Below are positions 12,501 to 23,005 of a stretch of 41,698 nt of DNA, in pieces. The DNA lies in the NCBI GenBank assembly GCA_020650975.1, contig JAIPMN010001448.1, positions 1 to 41,698 on the forward strand. Direction: 5' to 3'. This DNA comes from Apostichopus californicus (lineage: Eukaryota; Echinodermata; Holothuroidea; Aspidochirotida; Stichopodidae). Under the pieces are notes generated by a model, which had not been told where the DNA came from, searched no databases, and saw only the letters and a list, made by a program, of their open reading frames with translations. Both the position numbers and the translations under genes were made by a program. How positions within the stretch are numbered: position 1 is the stretch's first letter; every line of letters begins with the position of its first letter.

Positions 12501-15500
12501 AAAGCTTGGTCCAAGACAAAAACAAACATTATGAGCATTTCCTCCACTAATTTTTTTGCTGGATTTGATCAGAAATCGCACGGAAGTGACCTGAGGTGGA
12601 ATTCAAACTTTTAGACTGAAATCATCCTCTGGGGGCAAAACTTCCCATCTGCCTCCCCCCACCCCACCCCCCAAAATTCATTCCCTTCATCTATAACAGC
12701 AGTTTACTTTTCCTATGAATTCCTAAAATTTCACAAATTTCTTTTGTTCTTTTTATGATCATGATTTAGTGGTAAGTTTACCATCTTTCGTATCTTGGTA
12801 TTGCTTCATCACATCTACCATACTCAATACTGTATACTTACATATTGAGCTTTCTTAAATCTCCTGGGCAAATTCTAGTGACATTTTGTGACATGGTAAT
12901 GCTAGATGGAACAACTTGCAAGTGTTTTTTACCTCCCACAGTGTAAAAACAGAAGCAAGTTCTTTAGTAATTTGTGCACTCTTACACAAAATTGGTGTAG
13001 TGCATGGGCTTTAAAGTGACATTCCACTCAATATAAGGCCTTTGTGAAATTATAAGATGCCTCACTGGTTTCTAGAAAGTGGATGAGAAGTACCCTTTAA
13101 ACCTAAAGTCTCTGTCAAATCACACATTTGTCATCCATTTAAAAAAACAAATTAATTTTTTTTTGGGGGGGGGGCTGAGGGGGAACGGGGAGGGGGTTTC
13201 CATTGGCCATTAATTGTAATGAGATAGAGTATTGATATTCTGCATCATTGCTGCTCCAGTCCTTGCATTGTCTTATATGCCAGCTCTTATTGATAGATAA
13301 TACTCATGATTGAAAAAAAAAAGAAACATCATAAAAACTGAACATCAAAACCTGTCAAATCAAAACATTTGGAAAATTGGAAAGGGTTATCCAGTCTAAT
13401 GTTGATCAATAAGCCTAAAAGTCTTAGTGAATTTGTTGTATATCCATCTCACTAACACATACCCTGCTAAAAGTAAGTCACTTACAAAACAAATGAGTGC
13501 ATGTTTTAACCCTTCAAAAATAATATGCTGATTTATTCTTAAGCTTTATACTCATGAAAAAGTTTAGTTTCACAATTAACAATATAAGTCTTAGAAAAGG
13601 ACTATGTGCCATTATCATGTTATCGATGTATTGGTAATGTATGAAGAAGTATTAAAAAATATATAAAAAATATTAATAACAAAAATGTTTGGATCACAAA
13701 AAAAAAAAAAAAAAAAAGAAATCCATGAAGACTTATACCTGCATCCACTATCTTTCATTCTCATAAGAATAAATTCTGTTTCATACTTCATTGAACAGTT
13801 GAGACCAGGAAATGTTCAAGGATAGTGACTTTAATCCAACATTCTTGGCACCACCACCCCCAAACCCCACCCCAAACCCACCCCAAGAATGGAGCTGTCC
13901 ACTGCATCTGAACAGCAATACAATTTTTTATAGAGGGTGTGCAACATATTACAATTTGTAATGGCATTATTATTAAGTGCAGCGCAGAATCCAGTGTACC
14001 GTTAAATTGGTCACACTGTATGGCGATGGTGTGCAGTTCCCATGGAACCAATGTTTATCACATGTAATATGTAAAATGGTTATCACACTTAAAGTTGTTT
14101 ATTGGAAAGATTGTCTCTGTGTGTTCTTTAATGATCAGGGAAGTATTTCTAGGAACTTCCCATTTCTTAGGAATTGTAACTCTGTAATCGGTCACTGGAC
14201 ATTCTGCTAGTTTTAGATTCAGGTATCAGTTTTCATCGAAATAAGACGAAGTGCTTGTTCAGCAATTGTTTAAATACTCTTCATTATGAGTGGATAGTAA
14301 GATATTTTGAAACTCAGTCAAGGAGACCATGCCCCTCTACTACTATCAGCTAGGGGAGAATTAAACCAATGCTACTGGTGTACATCCCCACCCCCCCCCC
14401 CTCCCTCATCCTACCTTTCTTTTCAACCTCACACAAAGTATTTATTAACACAATGTTGCATATAGAGTAACTTATGTCAAGTTAATTTATAGTCTTGATG
14501 TGCTTCCGTCAGAATGTACCATTGAACAGATAAACTGTTGTGTCTGGTGGAGGATTCCCAGAGCTCCTTATGGGAGTCAGCTTCAACCATCCGCTCCTTT
14601 CTATAATTTTTACTGATTAGCTGACCCCTTCCACAAAGGTTCATGACCCTCCCTATTTAAGCAGTCTGGGAAATTTTGAATTTTGGCCCCCCCTCCCCCC
14701 CCCCCCACTTCAGTCAATCTGCCGCCAAGACAATGATCTATCTAAGCAATGATCTATCTAAAACATTCTGAAATAGTAATAAGTAAGTAAGGTTACAGGA
14801 AGTCCACGATTTCGGGGGACAATTCCCTGATTCTATGTACCGTCCCTGGATTAAGGGTACGCCCAGGAATGTGCTACAATTGATATACTATTTATATAAT
14901 TAGCCTCAGAATGCATCATTTTAGTCCCATGAATATATACATGGCAGTCAGCATAAACAACCCCAGGGTTACACTCCCTCCTTTTTTAATCCTTCACTCG
15001 CCTCTGTTCCTTCCATATATATGTTCAGTCCCTACCGACTTAAATCAGTCGGAAACTTTTAGAATCCCCCCGAATCGTTTGACATTCTGTGCACGTCACT
15101 GCTTGCTTGTTACAACTATTCACCTCGTCCTGTCGACTTCAGCCCGTTTAAATTTTGCAGTGATATGTTAGTCTAAGCCTTTCATAACCAGCCTCTGTAC
15201 AGTACCAGTGAATCCTCCAATTACAGAGAGAGAGATTTTGTTTATATCAAAAAAGCCTTGAGATGACACAGGATACATAGATGATGTGCTTGTTTGATTC
15301 TCTTCGATATCTTCTTGATATAATTCACAAGTTCTCTTTGAAAACCAGCAATAGGGGTCGGTGGCTGGGTATACTGTGGGATCGGAGGTTAGTTTTAGTA
15401 GCACCCTTGTCCTGTCTGTCATACTGACTCTCTCTTCCTTCCTCCTCATCTGTAGGTGGGTCATACTTGATCCTGCTCCTAACCTAGGGGTACTGGTGAG

Positions 15501-18500
15501 TGGATCTGAGCAAAGACTGCCCCCTCCCAGCAAGGATTCCGTCAAATAAGGTACCACTGTTTGTGTCCATGCAGCAAAGCCAACCATCCTATTATCAATA
15601 CCCTTTTACAGTTTATAGTAACCCCGCATGCAACATCCTACCTTTGTTGTCTGTCTATCCATGTAGAGTTATTCCTCTGTCGTCGAGAGTCGGTCTCTTT
15701 TCATCCTTCCTTTCTTTACTAACTTACCTTTCTATTTACCAAGTCGCAGTTTTGTTAAAAATTAACAAGCCGAGCTTTTAAAACGTTGGACCACGCTCAG
15801 ATACTGTACGAGACAATTTCTGATTCATATTTTAAATTGAGACCTGCTTTTTTCTTCTTCTCTCTTTCCTCTTTCATTAATGCAACCTGTTACACACCTT
15901 TACCTTTCATTAACAGGTATGTTCACTGGGACATGGGAATTGTTTAACCTGCAAAGTTTGTCTCGAAGGCTCTGTTTTTTGTCTGGTTTATTTGTGACGA
16001 TGGTGTCTGTCTACAAAAGTTGCTATGTACATCTTTTGCGTCATTATCCTTTTCTTTTATTATATTTCATTGATATTTTTTCCACAACAATATTTAAAAA
16101 AAACATATTACTTGGATCACAAAGTAATACAACATAGTTATGGAGGAGAGTGTATTAGGAAGAACTCTCCCATAGAAAGAAGGAGGAATAGAAACAACTA
16201 AAAAGACTAAAAGACAAACTGTGTATACCTTTAAATACACACATAACAGACAAAATAAAAAATAATTGCACTTGTGTGTAAAGGAAGTTTTTTTTTTTTT
16301 TTTGGAAGTCAATTTGGATAGCCATTTTGGTATGCAATAAGGTATCAATTTTGTCCCTTAGACTATTGTATATTTGAATGAATTATGGACACCCTTATAT
16401 CAAATAACCCATGTACTACATTGAACCATACAGTAAACATATATTATATACGATGAACTATCTTATACAGGAAACAAATATTAATTTTTATCATAAGAGC
16501 ATTGTAAACCTCACCTGACAGTGCTACAAACTTATTCCAAACGAGGGCAGTGTTAATACATTGTTCACGCTGAGCTGAACTGACCTCCTGATGTGGCTGT
16601 ATGCACTTTGTTAATTAAGCCGTGAGGATGTTCTCAATTGTGGATGGCTAAACTACAGTAATGTCAAACAGGGAGCGCTCCATAAAATAAGGAGATTGGG
16701 CGGTACGGGCAGCAGATTGCTTTGAGCTGTAGTTGACAAAATTATCCTTATCCTGTCAGAGGTGATCATGCTGAGTCATGATGTTATCCTCTGGTATAGT
16801 TCACCTGTTGTACATCTATGTATTAACACTGCTGTACTGTACATACAAAGATTAGTATGCAGTACATCTACGTATTAGTACAGTACATCTACATATCCCT
16901 GGTGTAGTTCACCTGTTGTACATCTATGTATTAACACTGCTGTACTGTACATACAAAGAATAGTATGCAGTACATCTACGTATTAGTACAGTACATCTAC
17001 ATATCCCTGGTGTAGTTCACCTGTTGTACATCTATGTATTAACACTGCTGTACTGTACATACAAAGATCAGTTTGCAGTACATCTACGTATTAGTACAGT
17101 ACATCTACATATCCCTGGTGTAGTTCACCTGTTGTACATCTATGTATTAACACTGCTGTACTGTACATACAAAGATCAGTTTGCAGTACATCTATGTTTT
17201 AACACTGCTGAAAAAAGTTTGATTAAAAAAAAGAACTTTGTCTATGTTTGTGGAGAAAAGTGGAAAAATCTTGAGCATAGAATACTTCAAAAGTTGAAAA
17301 AAAAAATATATATATTGCAGTTATGCAATGTTAGTCAAGATAAAACTTTCTCAGATGTGAATGGGGATACCTCCCTCCCCATAGTGCCCCCTTTCCCAGT
17401 CAACACACCACTGAAGGGTCACCAAGAGGATAAAGGTCAAAACTGAGGTTACCACTTAGCAAAAAAAGTTTGAATACCAGGTGGTGTCTACTTGATGTAG
17501 ATAATTAATGTTGTGCCTGCAGTCATCCATTTGTTGTCGTATATACCTTTAACACTGTATGTCAACATCTGGTACCTTTAATACTGTATGTCAACATCTG
17601 GTACCTTTAATACTGTATGTCAACATCAACTATATGTCCTTGTCTTTGTTGTAAGCATGCAGGCACCCTTATTGTGCAAACTCCAGTATCGGTAGCCATT
17701 ATATCTCTGTTCAGTACATGTCGGTGTCTGTCTATGGGTAGGACATGAATGTGTCATTAATGTTAAGGCCTGGGTAGGATAATCAACGGTAACAGATTGC
17801 CAGAAGCCTGACAACAGTTTATATGTCGAAGACTAGTATAACCTCATACTGTATGGTTCAATGGTACCAGTGTAAATTTCTATATAAGAAGTACATATAA
17901 AGCTGTGAATGGGCTGATCATAATTTGGTTGTAGACTACTAAAAATTGGAGAGGATAATTGATATGTAATCATTTTAATGTTGTCAACCTTGGCAATTTA
18001 GCTATGTATTTAGTTGTCTGGGCAAATAGATGGAGGCTGCTGTGAAAAAGTTTGTTGATATAACCATCATGTTACATCTATGTGTCTTGAACAGTCAATG
18101 AAGCCATTCTAGTCAACAGGTTTAAGTGCATAAAGGGGAAGAAAAGAGGTGTAAGTATATAAATCTTCCTTAGTAAAGAACTTTCAAACAGTTTTCCCTC
18201 TTGTCATACAGTGCATGCACAGTTGGTTGTTACAGCAGTAATGTCCTAAGAAAAGGCATTTCCCACCATCAGTTCATTCATTACGAGTTCAACCTGGTTA
18301 GCCCTCACTTGGTTTATACCCGGGAAAAACGGTGATTTTCAAGGTATGGTGTGATCTACGTAATAACCAGTGCTGTCTTCCTTATCTTTGTTAATGAAGC
18401 AGCTGCAGCAGGAATAAACTGCCACAAAAGAGTTTGAAGAGTAAGATAAGTGAGACAGCTTTGATTACTTCGTAGATCACGTGATACCCGAGAAATCACT

Positions 18501-19094
18501 GGTATAAACCAAGCAAGGGCTAACCAGGTCGAACTCTTATGTTCATGTTTGGTTTATGGTACAAGTTTGCTACTAACGTTTGTTTATAAATGTCAAAACC
18601 TCGCTTGCAGGGTTGGCAAGTAAAAACAGTAATAGGGGAAAAGTAGGTATTGGAACTTCATCATATATAGGTGCTGTATATCAGACAAGACCCCCCCCCC
18701 CAATACCCACCCCACCCCAGTGGTCTTTCATGTTGTTTGTGAATTTATTTTAACTTCTCTAAGGTTCAAGGGTCCTCTAACATCAACATGGTACACTGTT
18801 ATACTAAATATTTTTACTTGTGAATATAAATCAGTTTATATATGTATGTGTCTTGAGATGGGGTGATGAGTACTAGTTTACAAATGCAGTGTACAGTAAT
18901 ATAAGTCTGCCTGTGTTACACTATTATTGGTGTTTGATGAATTTCAAACTATACATCTGTTTTTATATAACAGCTGTGACTTTTTGTTCTCCTCCCTTTC
19001 CAACAGATCAGTTTCTTTGTCAACAAGGGAGTCTTCTCCGCCTCCCAGAGCTCCTAGAGTGGAGACCAGGCCTCTGACAGGGATCATGAGATGA
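6512..19094 (+). CDS. BORCS8: BORC complex subunit 8 (spliced gene, full extent)
   Basis: BORCS8 is a small subunit of BORC, the lysosome-associated complex that recruits ARL8 and through it kinesins, moving lysosomes outward. I joined exons 6512-6548, 9490-9602, 11081-11145, 11747-11854 and 19007-19094. Junction phases are 1, 0, 2 and 2, all introns are GT-AG, and the product is about 136 aa (human is about 119). The joined protein starts MEPSRKPATHDK-VTDKF, so VTDKF falls at the same position as in the human protein. It continues with ANEPSLGLFRIQEHVRKTLP, the family's most conserved block, and then a helical region ending near KKHLND. The tail is Ser/Pro-rich, as in vertebrates. No MEF2B gene, the vertebrate neighbour, is visible downstream. 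Family assignment is firm; the C-terminal exon and the choice of first exon are less certain. Confidence 0.9.
6700..6736 (+). CDS. BORCS8: BORCS8 first coding exon, duplicated copy b
   Basis: A second copy of the first coding exon, created by the tandem duplication at 6487-6854. It encodes MEPPRKPATHDK, differing from copy a only by Ser to Pro, and keeps the phase-1 donor (AAAG|gtaaca, slightly weaker than copy a). An in-frame ATG lies 15 bases upstream at 6685, matching 6497 in copy a. The acceptor used by copy a lies outside the duplicated unit, so copy b would need its own promoter or a cryptic acceptor. It may be an alternative first exon or unused. Confidence 0.5.
6855..9489 (+). other. 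BORCS8 first intron
   Basis: No supported exon. A 37-bp exon-like stretch at 8347-8383 does not fit the reading phase. G- and C-rich low-complexity patches lie at 8680-8725 and 8770-8845. Confidence 0.6.
9490..9602 (+). CDS. BORCS8: BORCS8 core exon (TDKF...ANEPS...QEHVR)
   Basis: Acceptor ttacag, donor aaa|gtaagg; 113 bases, starting with two bases that complete a Val codon and ending in phase 0. It encodes 37 residues from TDKFSECIHI through ANEPSLGLFRIQEHVRKTLP to QLAHTK. This aligns almost residue by residue with the human BORCS8 segment containing VTDKF, ANEPS and QEHVR, and it is the exon that identifies the gene. The other two forward frames open with stop codons, which fixes the phase. 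Confidence 0.93.
9603..11080 (+). other. BORCS8 second intron
   Basis: AT-rich; an A/G homopolymer patch at about 9820-9840. No gene seen. Confidence 0.65.
11081..11145 (+). CDS. BORCS8: BORCS8 middle exon
   Basis: Acceptor ctcttaag, donor ataaa|gtaagt; 65 bases, phase 0 in and phase 2 out. It encodes VELAQLQQKVQGSCYDVDYA followed by Ile and the start of an Asn codon. This corresponds to the human stretch with a QGxxYxVxYA pattern, a predicted helical segment. It joins in frame to exons on both sides. Confidence 0.88.
11146..11746 (+). other. BORCS8 third intron
   Basis: Unremarkable AT-rich intron; nothing else seen. Confidence 0.7.
11747..11854 (+). CDS. BORCS8: BORCS8 penultimate exon
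   Basis: Acceptor tttgcag, donor gacag|gtgaga; 108 bases. It completes the Asn codon and encodes AMESLKESKR, then PLSNMETMLK, then SAIITKKHLN, then DKVTD. This parallels the human region that ends near the family's conserved C-terminal helix (a LLKQAIxxRxHMN pattern). If the donor is not used, translation stops at TGA 11856-11858 and yields a tail-less protein of about 108 aa. If used, the exon leaves two bases (AG) for an Arg codon in the next exon. Confidence 0.87.
12253..12352 (+). repeat. 35-bp tandem repeat, about 2.9 copies
   Basis: Units start at 12253, 12288 and 12323 with AGTGCA and contain (T/A)AATGxTCAAxxATG. They lie inside the last BORCS8 intron. Confidence 0.8.
13698..13717 (+). 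repeat. A20 homopolymer
   Basis: Twenty As inside the last BORCS8 intron, in AT-rich DNA. No retroposed body recognised upstream. Confidence 0.8.
14905..15080 (+). repeat. Dispersed C-rich repeat, copy 1
   Basis: Shares ordered anchors with 25231-25410: cctcagaatgca(t/c)catt, accccag, cccctcctt-like, aatcctt, gcctctg and tgttcag-cctacc. Identity is moderate; I see no terminal repeats. Probably an old transposon relic. Confidence 0.5.
15456..15549 (+). CDS. BORCS8: BORCS8 alternative terminal exon candidate
   Basis: An extended CT tract ends at ctgtag, and the frame that fits donor 11854 stays open for 30 residues after the junction Arg. It starts WVILDPAPNLGVL, contains RLPPPSKDSVK, and ends at TAA 15547-15549. 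Like the exon at 19007 it ends in a Pro-rich tail, so it could be a shorter isoform's last exon. An AATAAA lies at 16254, about 700 bp downstream. An internal GT (gtgagt) could also make it a cassette exon, but that would put the 19007 exon out of frame. Confidence 0.3.
16793..17210 (+). repeat. 108-bp tandem repeat, about 3.9 near-identical copies
   Basis: Units start at 16793, 16901, 17009 and 17117, exactly 108 bp apart, with very few differences, so the array is recent. Each unit is rich in gtac/gtacagtac words. Since 108 is divisible by 3, one frame stays open across units and gives a repetitive peptide that I do not regard as a gene. Confidence 0.95.
17545..17627 (+). repeat. 29-bp tandem repeat, about 2.9 copies
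   Basis: Units start at 17545, 17574 and 17603 with acctttaa(c/t)actgtatgtc; nearly identical. Lies in the large BORCS8 intron, 335 bp after the 108-bp array. Confidence 0.9.
18285..18536. mobile_element. Foldback (MITE-like) element with long terminal inverted repeats
   Basis: The left end gagttcaacctggttagccc matches the reverse complement of the right end (33 of 36 bases, 18285-18320 against 18501-18536). Weaker complementarity continues inward through gtgatctacg and cttatctt to a centre near gcagctgcagcagg. There is no open frame for a transposase, so the element would be non-autonomous. I saw no clear target-site duplication, so a foldback of other origin is possible. Confidence 0.75.
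19007..19094 (+). CDS. BORCS8: BORCS8 terminal exon (preferred candidate)
   Basis: Follows a strong pyrimidine tract and acceptor ccaacag. Joined in phase 2 to 11854 it reads Arg, then SVSLSTRESS, then PPPRAPRVET, then RPLTGIMR, then TGA at 19092-19094. The Ser-Ser-Pro-Pro-Pro content resembles the short Ser/Pro-rich tail of vertebrate BORCS8, and the stretch is GC-richer than its surroundings. The joined intron would be 7152 bp. A rival terminal exon exists at 15456. Confidence 0.55.
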
Positions 19095-19423
19095 GGTTGG
19101 ATGCAATGAATGATGCTACTGCCTTATAGAGGATGTCTTGTCTCAAATTGAAGGAGAGCTCATTGGATTCCCCGAGGATGTGAACTTGGCATCTAAGAGA
19201 GGCAAAGGTGGACAAGGAAACAGTGTAAATCCCCATTGGATATCCACTCTGTATCAAAAGAAGTGATGTGGTTTTTCCAAGTTTGACTGAATCGCATTGA
19301 ACGGATTGTCTTAGGATGTCTAATGCATGTTGAAGGGGGAGAATCATTTACTCTCTGAAGATGTCAGCTTGTTGAAGCTTGGATTCTCTGGAGGTAAAGG
19401 ATTCTCATTGAAGAGATAGCATT

Positions 19424-19832
19424 GGCTCTCTGAGGATGCCTATTATACATGGAACTGATCAGCTATGACTCTCTGAGGACATCAGTTATACATAGGACTG
19501 ATCAGCATTGACACCCTGAGGACATCAGTTATACATAGAATTGATCAGCATTGGCTCTCTAAGGACGCCTGTTATACATAGAATTGGCTCTCTGAGGACG
19601 CCTGTTATACATAGAGTTTATCAGCATTGACTCTCTGAGGACATCATGTATACATAGAACTGATCAGCATTGACTCTCTGAGGACATCTGTTATACATAG
19701 ATTGATCAGCAGTGGCTCTCTAAGGATGCCTGTTTTACATAGAATTGGCTCTCTGTGGACGCCTGTTATACATAGGACTGATCAGTATTGACTCTCTGAG
19801 AATGCCTGTTATACATAGAATTGATCAGCATT
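19424..19832 (+). repeat. 43-bp tandem array, ten units, two of them 33 bp
   Basis: Consensus starts g(a/g)ctctctgaggac and ends tgatcagcatt. Units 4 and 8 lack the last ten bases, and the order long-short-long recurs, suggesting duplication of a multi-unit block. It begins 330 bp after the candidate BORCS8 stop. More degenerate copies of the ctctgaggatgtc core appear between about 19120 and 19420. Confidence 0.9.
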
Positions 19833-21501
19833 GGCTCCCTTCTCATCTTCCCATCTAAACTGACTTTCCAATTTGGATGGATTCCAAATTTGAGTTAAAA
19901 TGTTGAATTGGAAGCCACCCAACATGAAGTTGTAATCAATAAGCCCTTGCGGGCTTCTCCCACATTCGTGGTTGTTTAATCTGTGTAAACATAACTGCCT
20001 CATTATCATCATCAATTTCATATCGTCTCAGAAAAGTCCTTGAAATCCTCATAACTGATCTGTTGACAGATCATCCGCTTCCTAATAGATTACCAGGTTT
20101 GATCTCAATTAGATGTCAAGATTGAGGAAACAATGTTATCAATCGACATGGTTTGTCAAAGAACATTTCAATTTATGTGACAATTTGGACTTTCATTACA
20201 GTAAGACATTGGATAGCTGTGGTTTAATTTGTTTGTCACTTTGACATCTGAAGAGTAATGAATTTGTTACACTCACACATCACATTTTTTTTTTACCAAT
20301 GCCATAGTATCTTGGCTGCCTGTAGCAGTTAATTGAACATATCTATGGAGTACAGTATGGCATATAAAATGTAATTGCCTACCCTGGTATGTTCAGTGCA
20401 TGGTGTGTGTGGGAATGGGAAAAGGGATTTGTAGGTACATAGCAAGGAGACCCCTTAAGTGGAGTACCAAAGAGTATTGAGCCTGCATTAGCTACCTAAT
20501 GAAAAGTGAAGGTGAACGTCTGACAACATGATAAGCCTGTAGTGAATGTCCATGGAAATATACACAGAGAATACCAAGAACAAGATAAGAAATATATAAG
20601 TATTCATGACCAGTTTAACTCCATAAAGTGTAATGTGCTGTAATGTAATATTAATGTGTAGTATGTATAGACTGAACTATACACGATATATACATGAATT
20701 GCGTATGTTTTCGATGCATGAAATCATTTGTTAGGTTTGTCTCTGTGTGTTTCTATGCGTTTCTATGTGTTTGTAGAGATACCAGTTCACTACATTGTAA
20801 GGATTGCCCAGAAGGATTCACTTTAGTGTACCAGCATTTATTTGATGCGGTATGTAGTGAGTATCCTTTTACCTTTTCGAGATGACCGACATTTTCGTGT
20901 TTGTTCTTACTGGTAGGATTCTGTCTGTCAGACTGGTAGAACGTGTTTGTGCTTCAAATGTGAAACTTAGACTATTGTATTTAAGAAATTAAGGTCTTCA
21001 AACAAATTACTGTGTACAAAAAAAAATTATGATTGAAGTCGGTTCAGGAAGGATTTCCCCCTCTTTATCCGGGTTATCTGGGCAATGATTGGATAAATTG
21101 TATCGTCGAATATCTCAAAGCTTTATATATGTTTACTTAAGTTGCAGTTGATGTATGATTAATAAGTACATTGCTAGAAGGTTTTCAGAAGTAGTGTCAG
21201 TGGATGAAAATATGTATGTACGAGTCTGTGATGGCATGTAACTATGACAACGATACTCTCGTAACAACGTTGTTACATTTTTAATTTTCCGATCTAACTT
21301 CCATGTGCAATATGTTTTAAGTTATTATCTACAAAAGAGAAGTTGTAAACATCGGAAACAGAAGTGAACACAGGTTTTGTAAAGAGCATAGAAATTTTAA
21401 TGGTAGAAATTTTTGATTCAAAACAAAGGAACCCGAGAAAATGCAATTACTGCGTGCTCTACGGACTGACCTATCCAGTCCTAACTCCAGGCATGAGCTT
21501 T

Positions 21502-21519
21502 TTCCGCGAATTCGCGGAA
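21502..21519. other. 18-bp perfect palindrome
   Basis: TTCCGCGAATTCGCGGAA, a perfect CpG-containing palindrome in otherwise AT-rich DNA. Could be a binding site for a dimeric protein or chance. Confidence 0.6.
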
Positions 21520-22604
21520 TACCTGTGATTTCTTTTCTACCTCGGGGACAAAAACTATTATCCTAACAAACTGTAGCATACGCAAACTGGAGCCTATACC
21601 GCAATTTTGCAAAGTTCCTTGATTTTTTTTTTTTTACCCCAGGCTCATCCCTGTAATTTGGTGGTTTTCTCACTATGAAATATATCTCTGCTATGAGGTA
21701 CCAGTAAGAAGACCACATTTACTGTGCATACCGTGGTACAGGGATCACACAGCACTTTGATTTGATTCATCACCGCAGTAGTCCCTGAGGGAAGGAAATT
21801 CTCTGAAAATCCCTTCCCCGTGGCATTCTGGGATATATCAAATAAAAATGGGTTGTGATCGCCAGATTTTATATGATCTGATTAAATTAAAAGATAATGA
21901 GCTGTAAAGTTTCAACCTGAATTAAAAATTATTGATGACAAATGTAATTATTCTCCTTTCTTCATATTTTCTTGTTTGGCTTTTTATTTGTTTATATTTG
22001 TTGTTATGTCCTTGTTTATTTTTTTATTTTTTTTGTCTTCTTCGTTTATTTTTCGATTATGATCATTACAGTACCTACAATAATAATAATCAATTTTACA
22101 AATCCACTATTCCCAGGGGAGTAGTTTTCTTAACCCATCAACTGATTATTAGTTTATTGCAGAGAGGAAATGATCTGTTAATGTCATCTGTCATTTGCCA
22201 AGATAAAAAAATCGAGGGATTTTCCTTTTTCTCGACCACCGATGTTTGTATTGTGATTCGCATAAGGTAATGTAAATGTACGTAGTCGGTTTTATGTGGA
22301 GTGAATTGTCTTGCTATATGAGAAGGCACAATGGGGAGAAATAGTCTCTGAAAGTCAAAGAACAATTTCATCTGATTGTTCTGTTTTATTTATTCCTGAA
22401 TTGCTGTGTATGAAGTAGATGGATTGAGTAACATCACTTGCTTCTTAGTAGAGTGTTTTTTTGGATATCCCTCCATTTAAAGGTCAAGTGAAGTCACCAC
22501 GAGTCATTGCTGACTCAAACCGAATCATTAACTCGAGTTACTTCATTAAAGTAGGAATGAGGATTCGACTCATTACTCGAAAGAGGAATTATCACCACAA
22601 CGAA

Positions 22605-22712
22605 AATCAAACAGGAACATGTGCTTTACATACGACAATTATATAATCAAACAGGAACATGTGCTTTACCCACAACAACAATGACAGAGTCAATCAGGAA
22701 CATGTGCTGTAT
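22605..22712 (+). repeat. Tandem repeat of about 40 bp, three copies
   Basis: AATCA(AAC)AGGAACATGTGCT recurs at 22605, 22645 and 22692. The third copy is diverged and has lost the aac. Confidence 0.75.
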
Positions 22713-22995
22713 TCAAAGGTAAAAAATTGCCAAAAGCTATTCTGCTAATATTTGTCAGATCACCAAGAATTCAAAAAATGGGGATATATCCTACTTTTTA
22801 TCCAAAAATGGCCTGAAGTAAAAATATATAGCCACCCTTCTTGTTCGTCTTAACAAATCTTAGAATAGGCAAATGCAGTAAAACTGTCATGTCATCGAAA
22901 ATTGGGAAGCCAACCGCCAATTCTTTTTTTTAAAACTCCAGTAGACCCGAGTCAACAACAGATCCATAGCTACTGATGAGGGGGGGGGGGGGGTT

Positions 22996-23005
22996 NNNNN
23001 NNNNN
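22996..23005. other. Assembly gap (10 N)
   Basis: Ten Ns directly after G13-TT. The homopolymer probably caused the break; the true gap length is unknown. Confidence 0.98.

Larger units (their letters stand above)
11859..19006 (+). other. Large last BORCS8 intron (if the terminal exon is at 19007)
   Basis: About 7.15 kb from donor 11855. It holds the 35-, 108- and 29-bp arrays, the foldback element, the A20 run, C/G homopolymers at 14391, 14695 and 18691, dispersed repeat copy 1 and the alternative terminal exon at 15456. Confidence 0.5.

Noticed and set aside
15168..15587. 139-codon minus-strand ORF
   Set aside because: No recognisable domain; overlaps the candidate exon at 15456 on the other strand. 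Probably chance.
17024..17446. 140-codon ORF
   Set aside because: Its N-terminal part is a translation of the 108-bp array, kept open because 108 is divisible by 3; no recognisable domain.
16793..19832. CRISPR-like arrays
   Set aside because: Repeats are direct tandem units without unique spacers, in a eukaryotic intron.
20694..20885. 63-codon ORF with CxxC after a possible acceptor gtttgtag
   Set aside because: Cysteine pairs are suggestive, but no partner exons or family could be identified.
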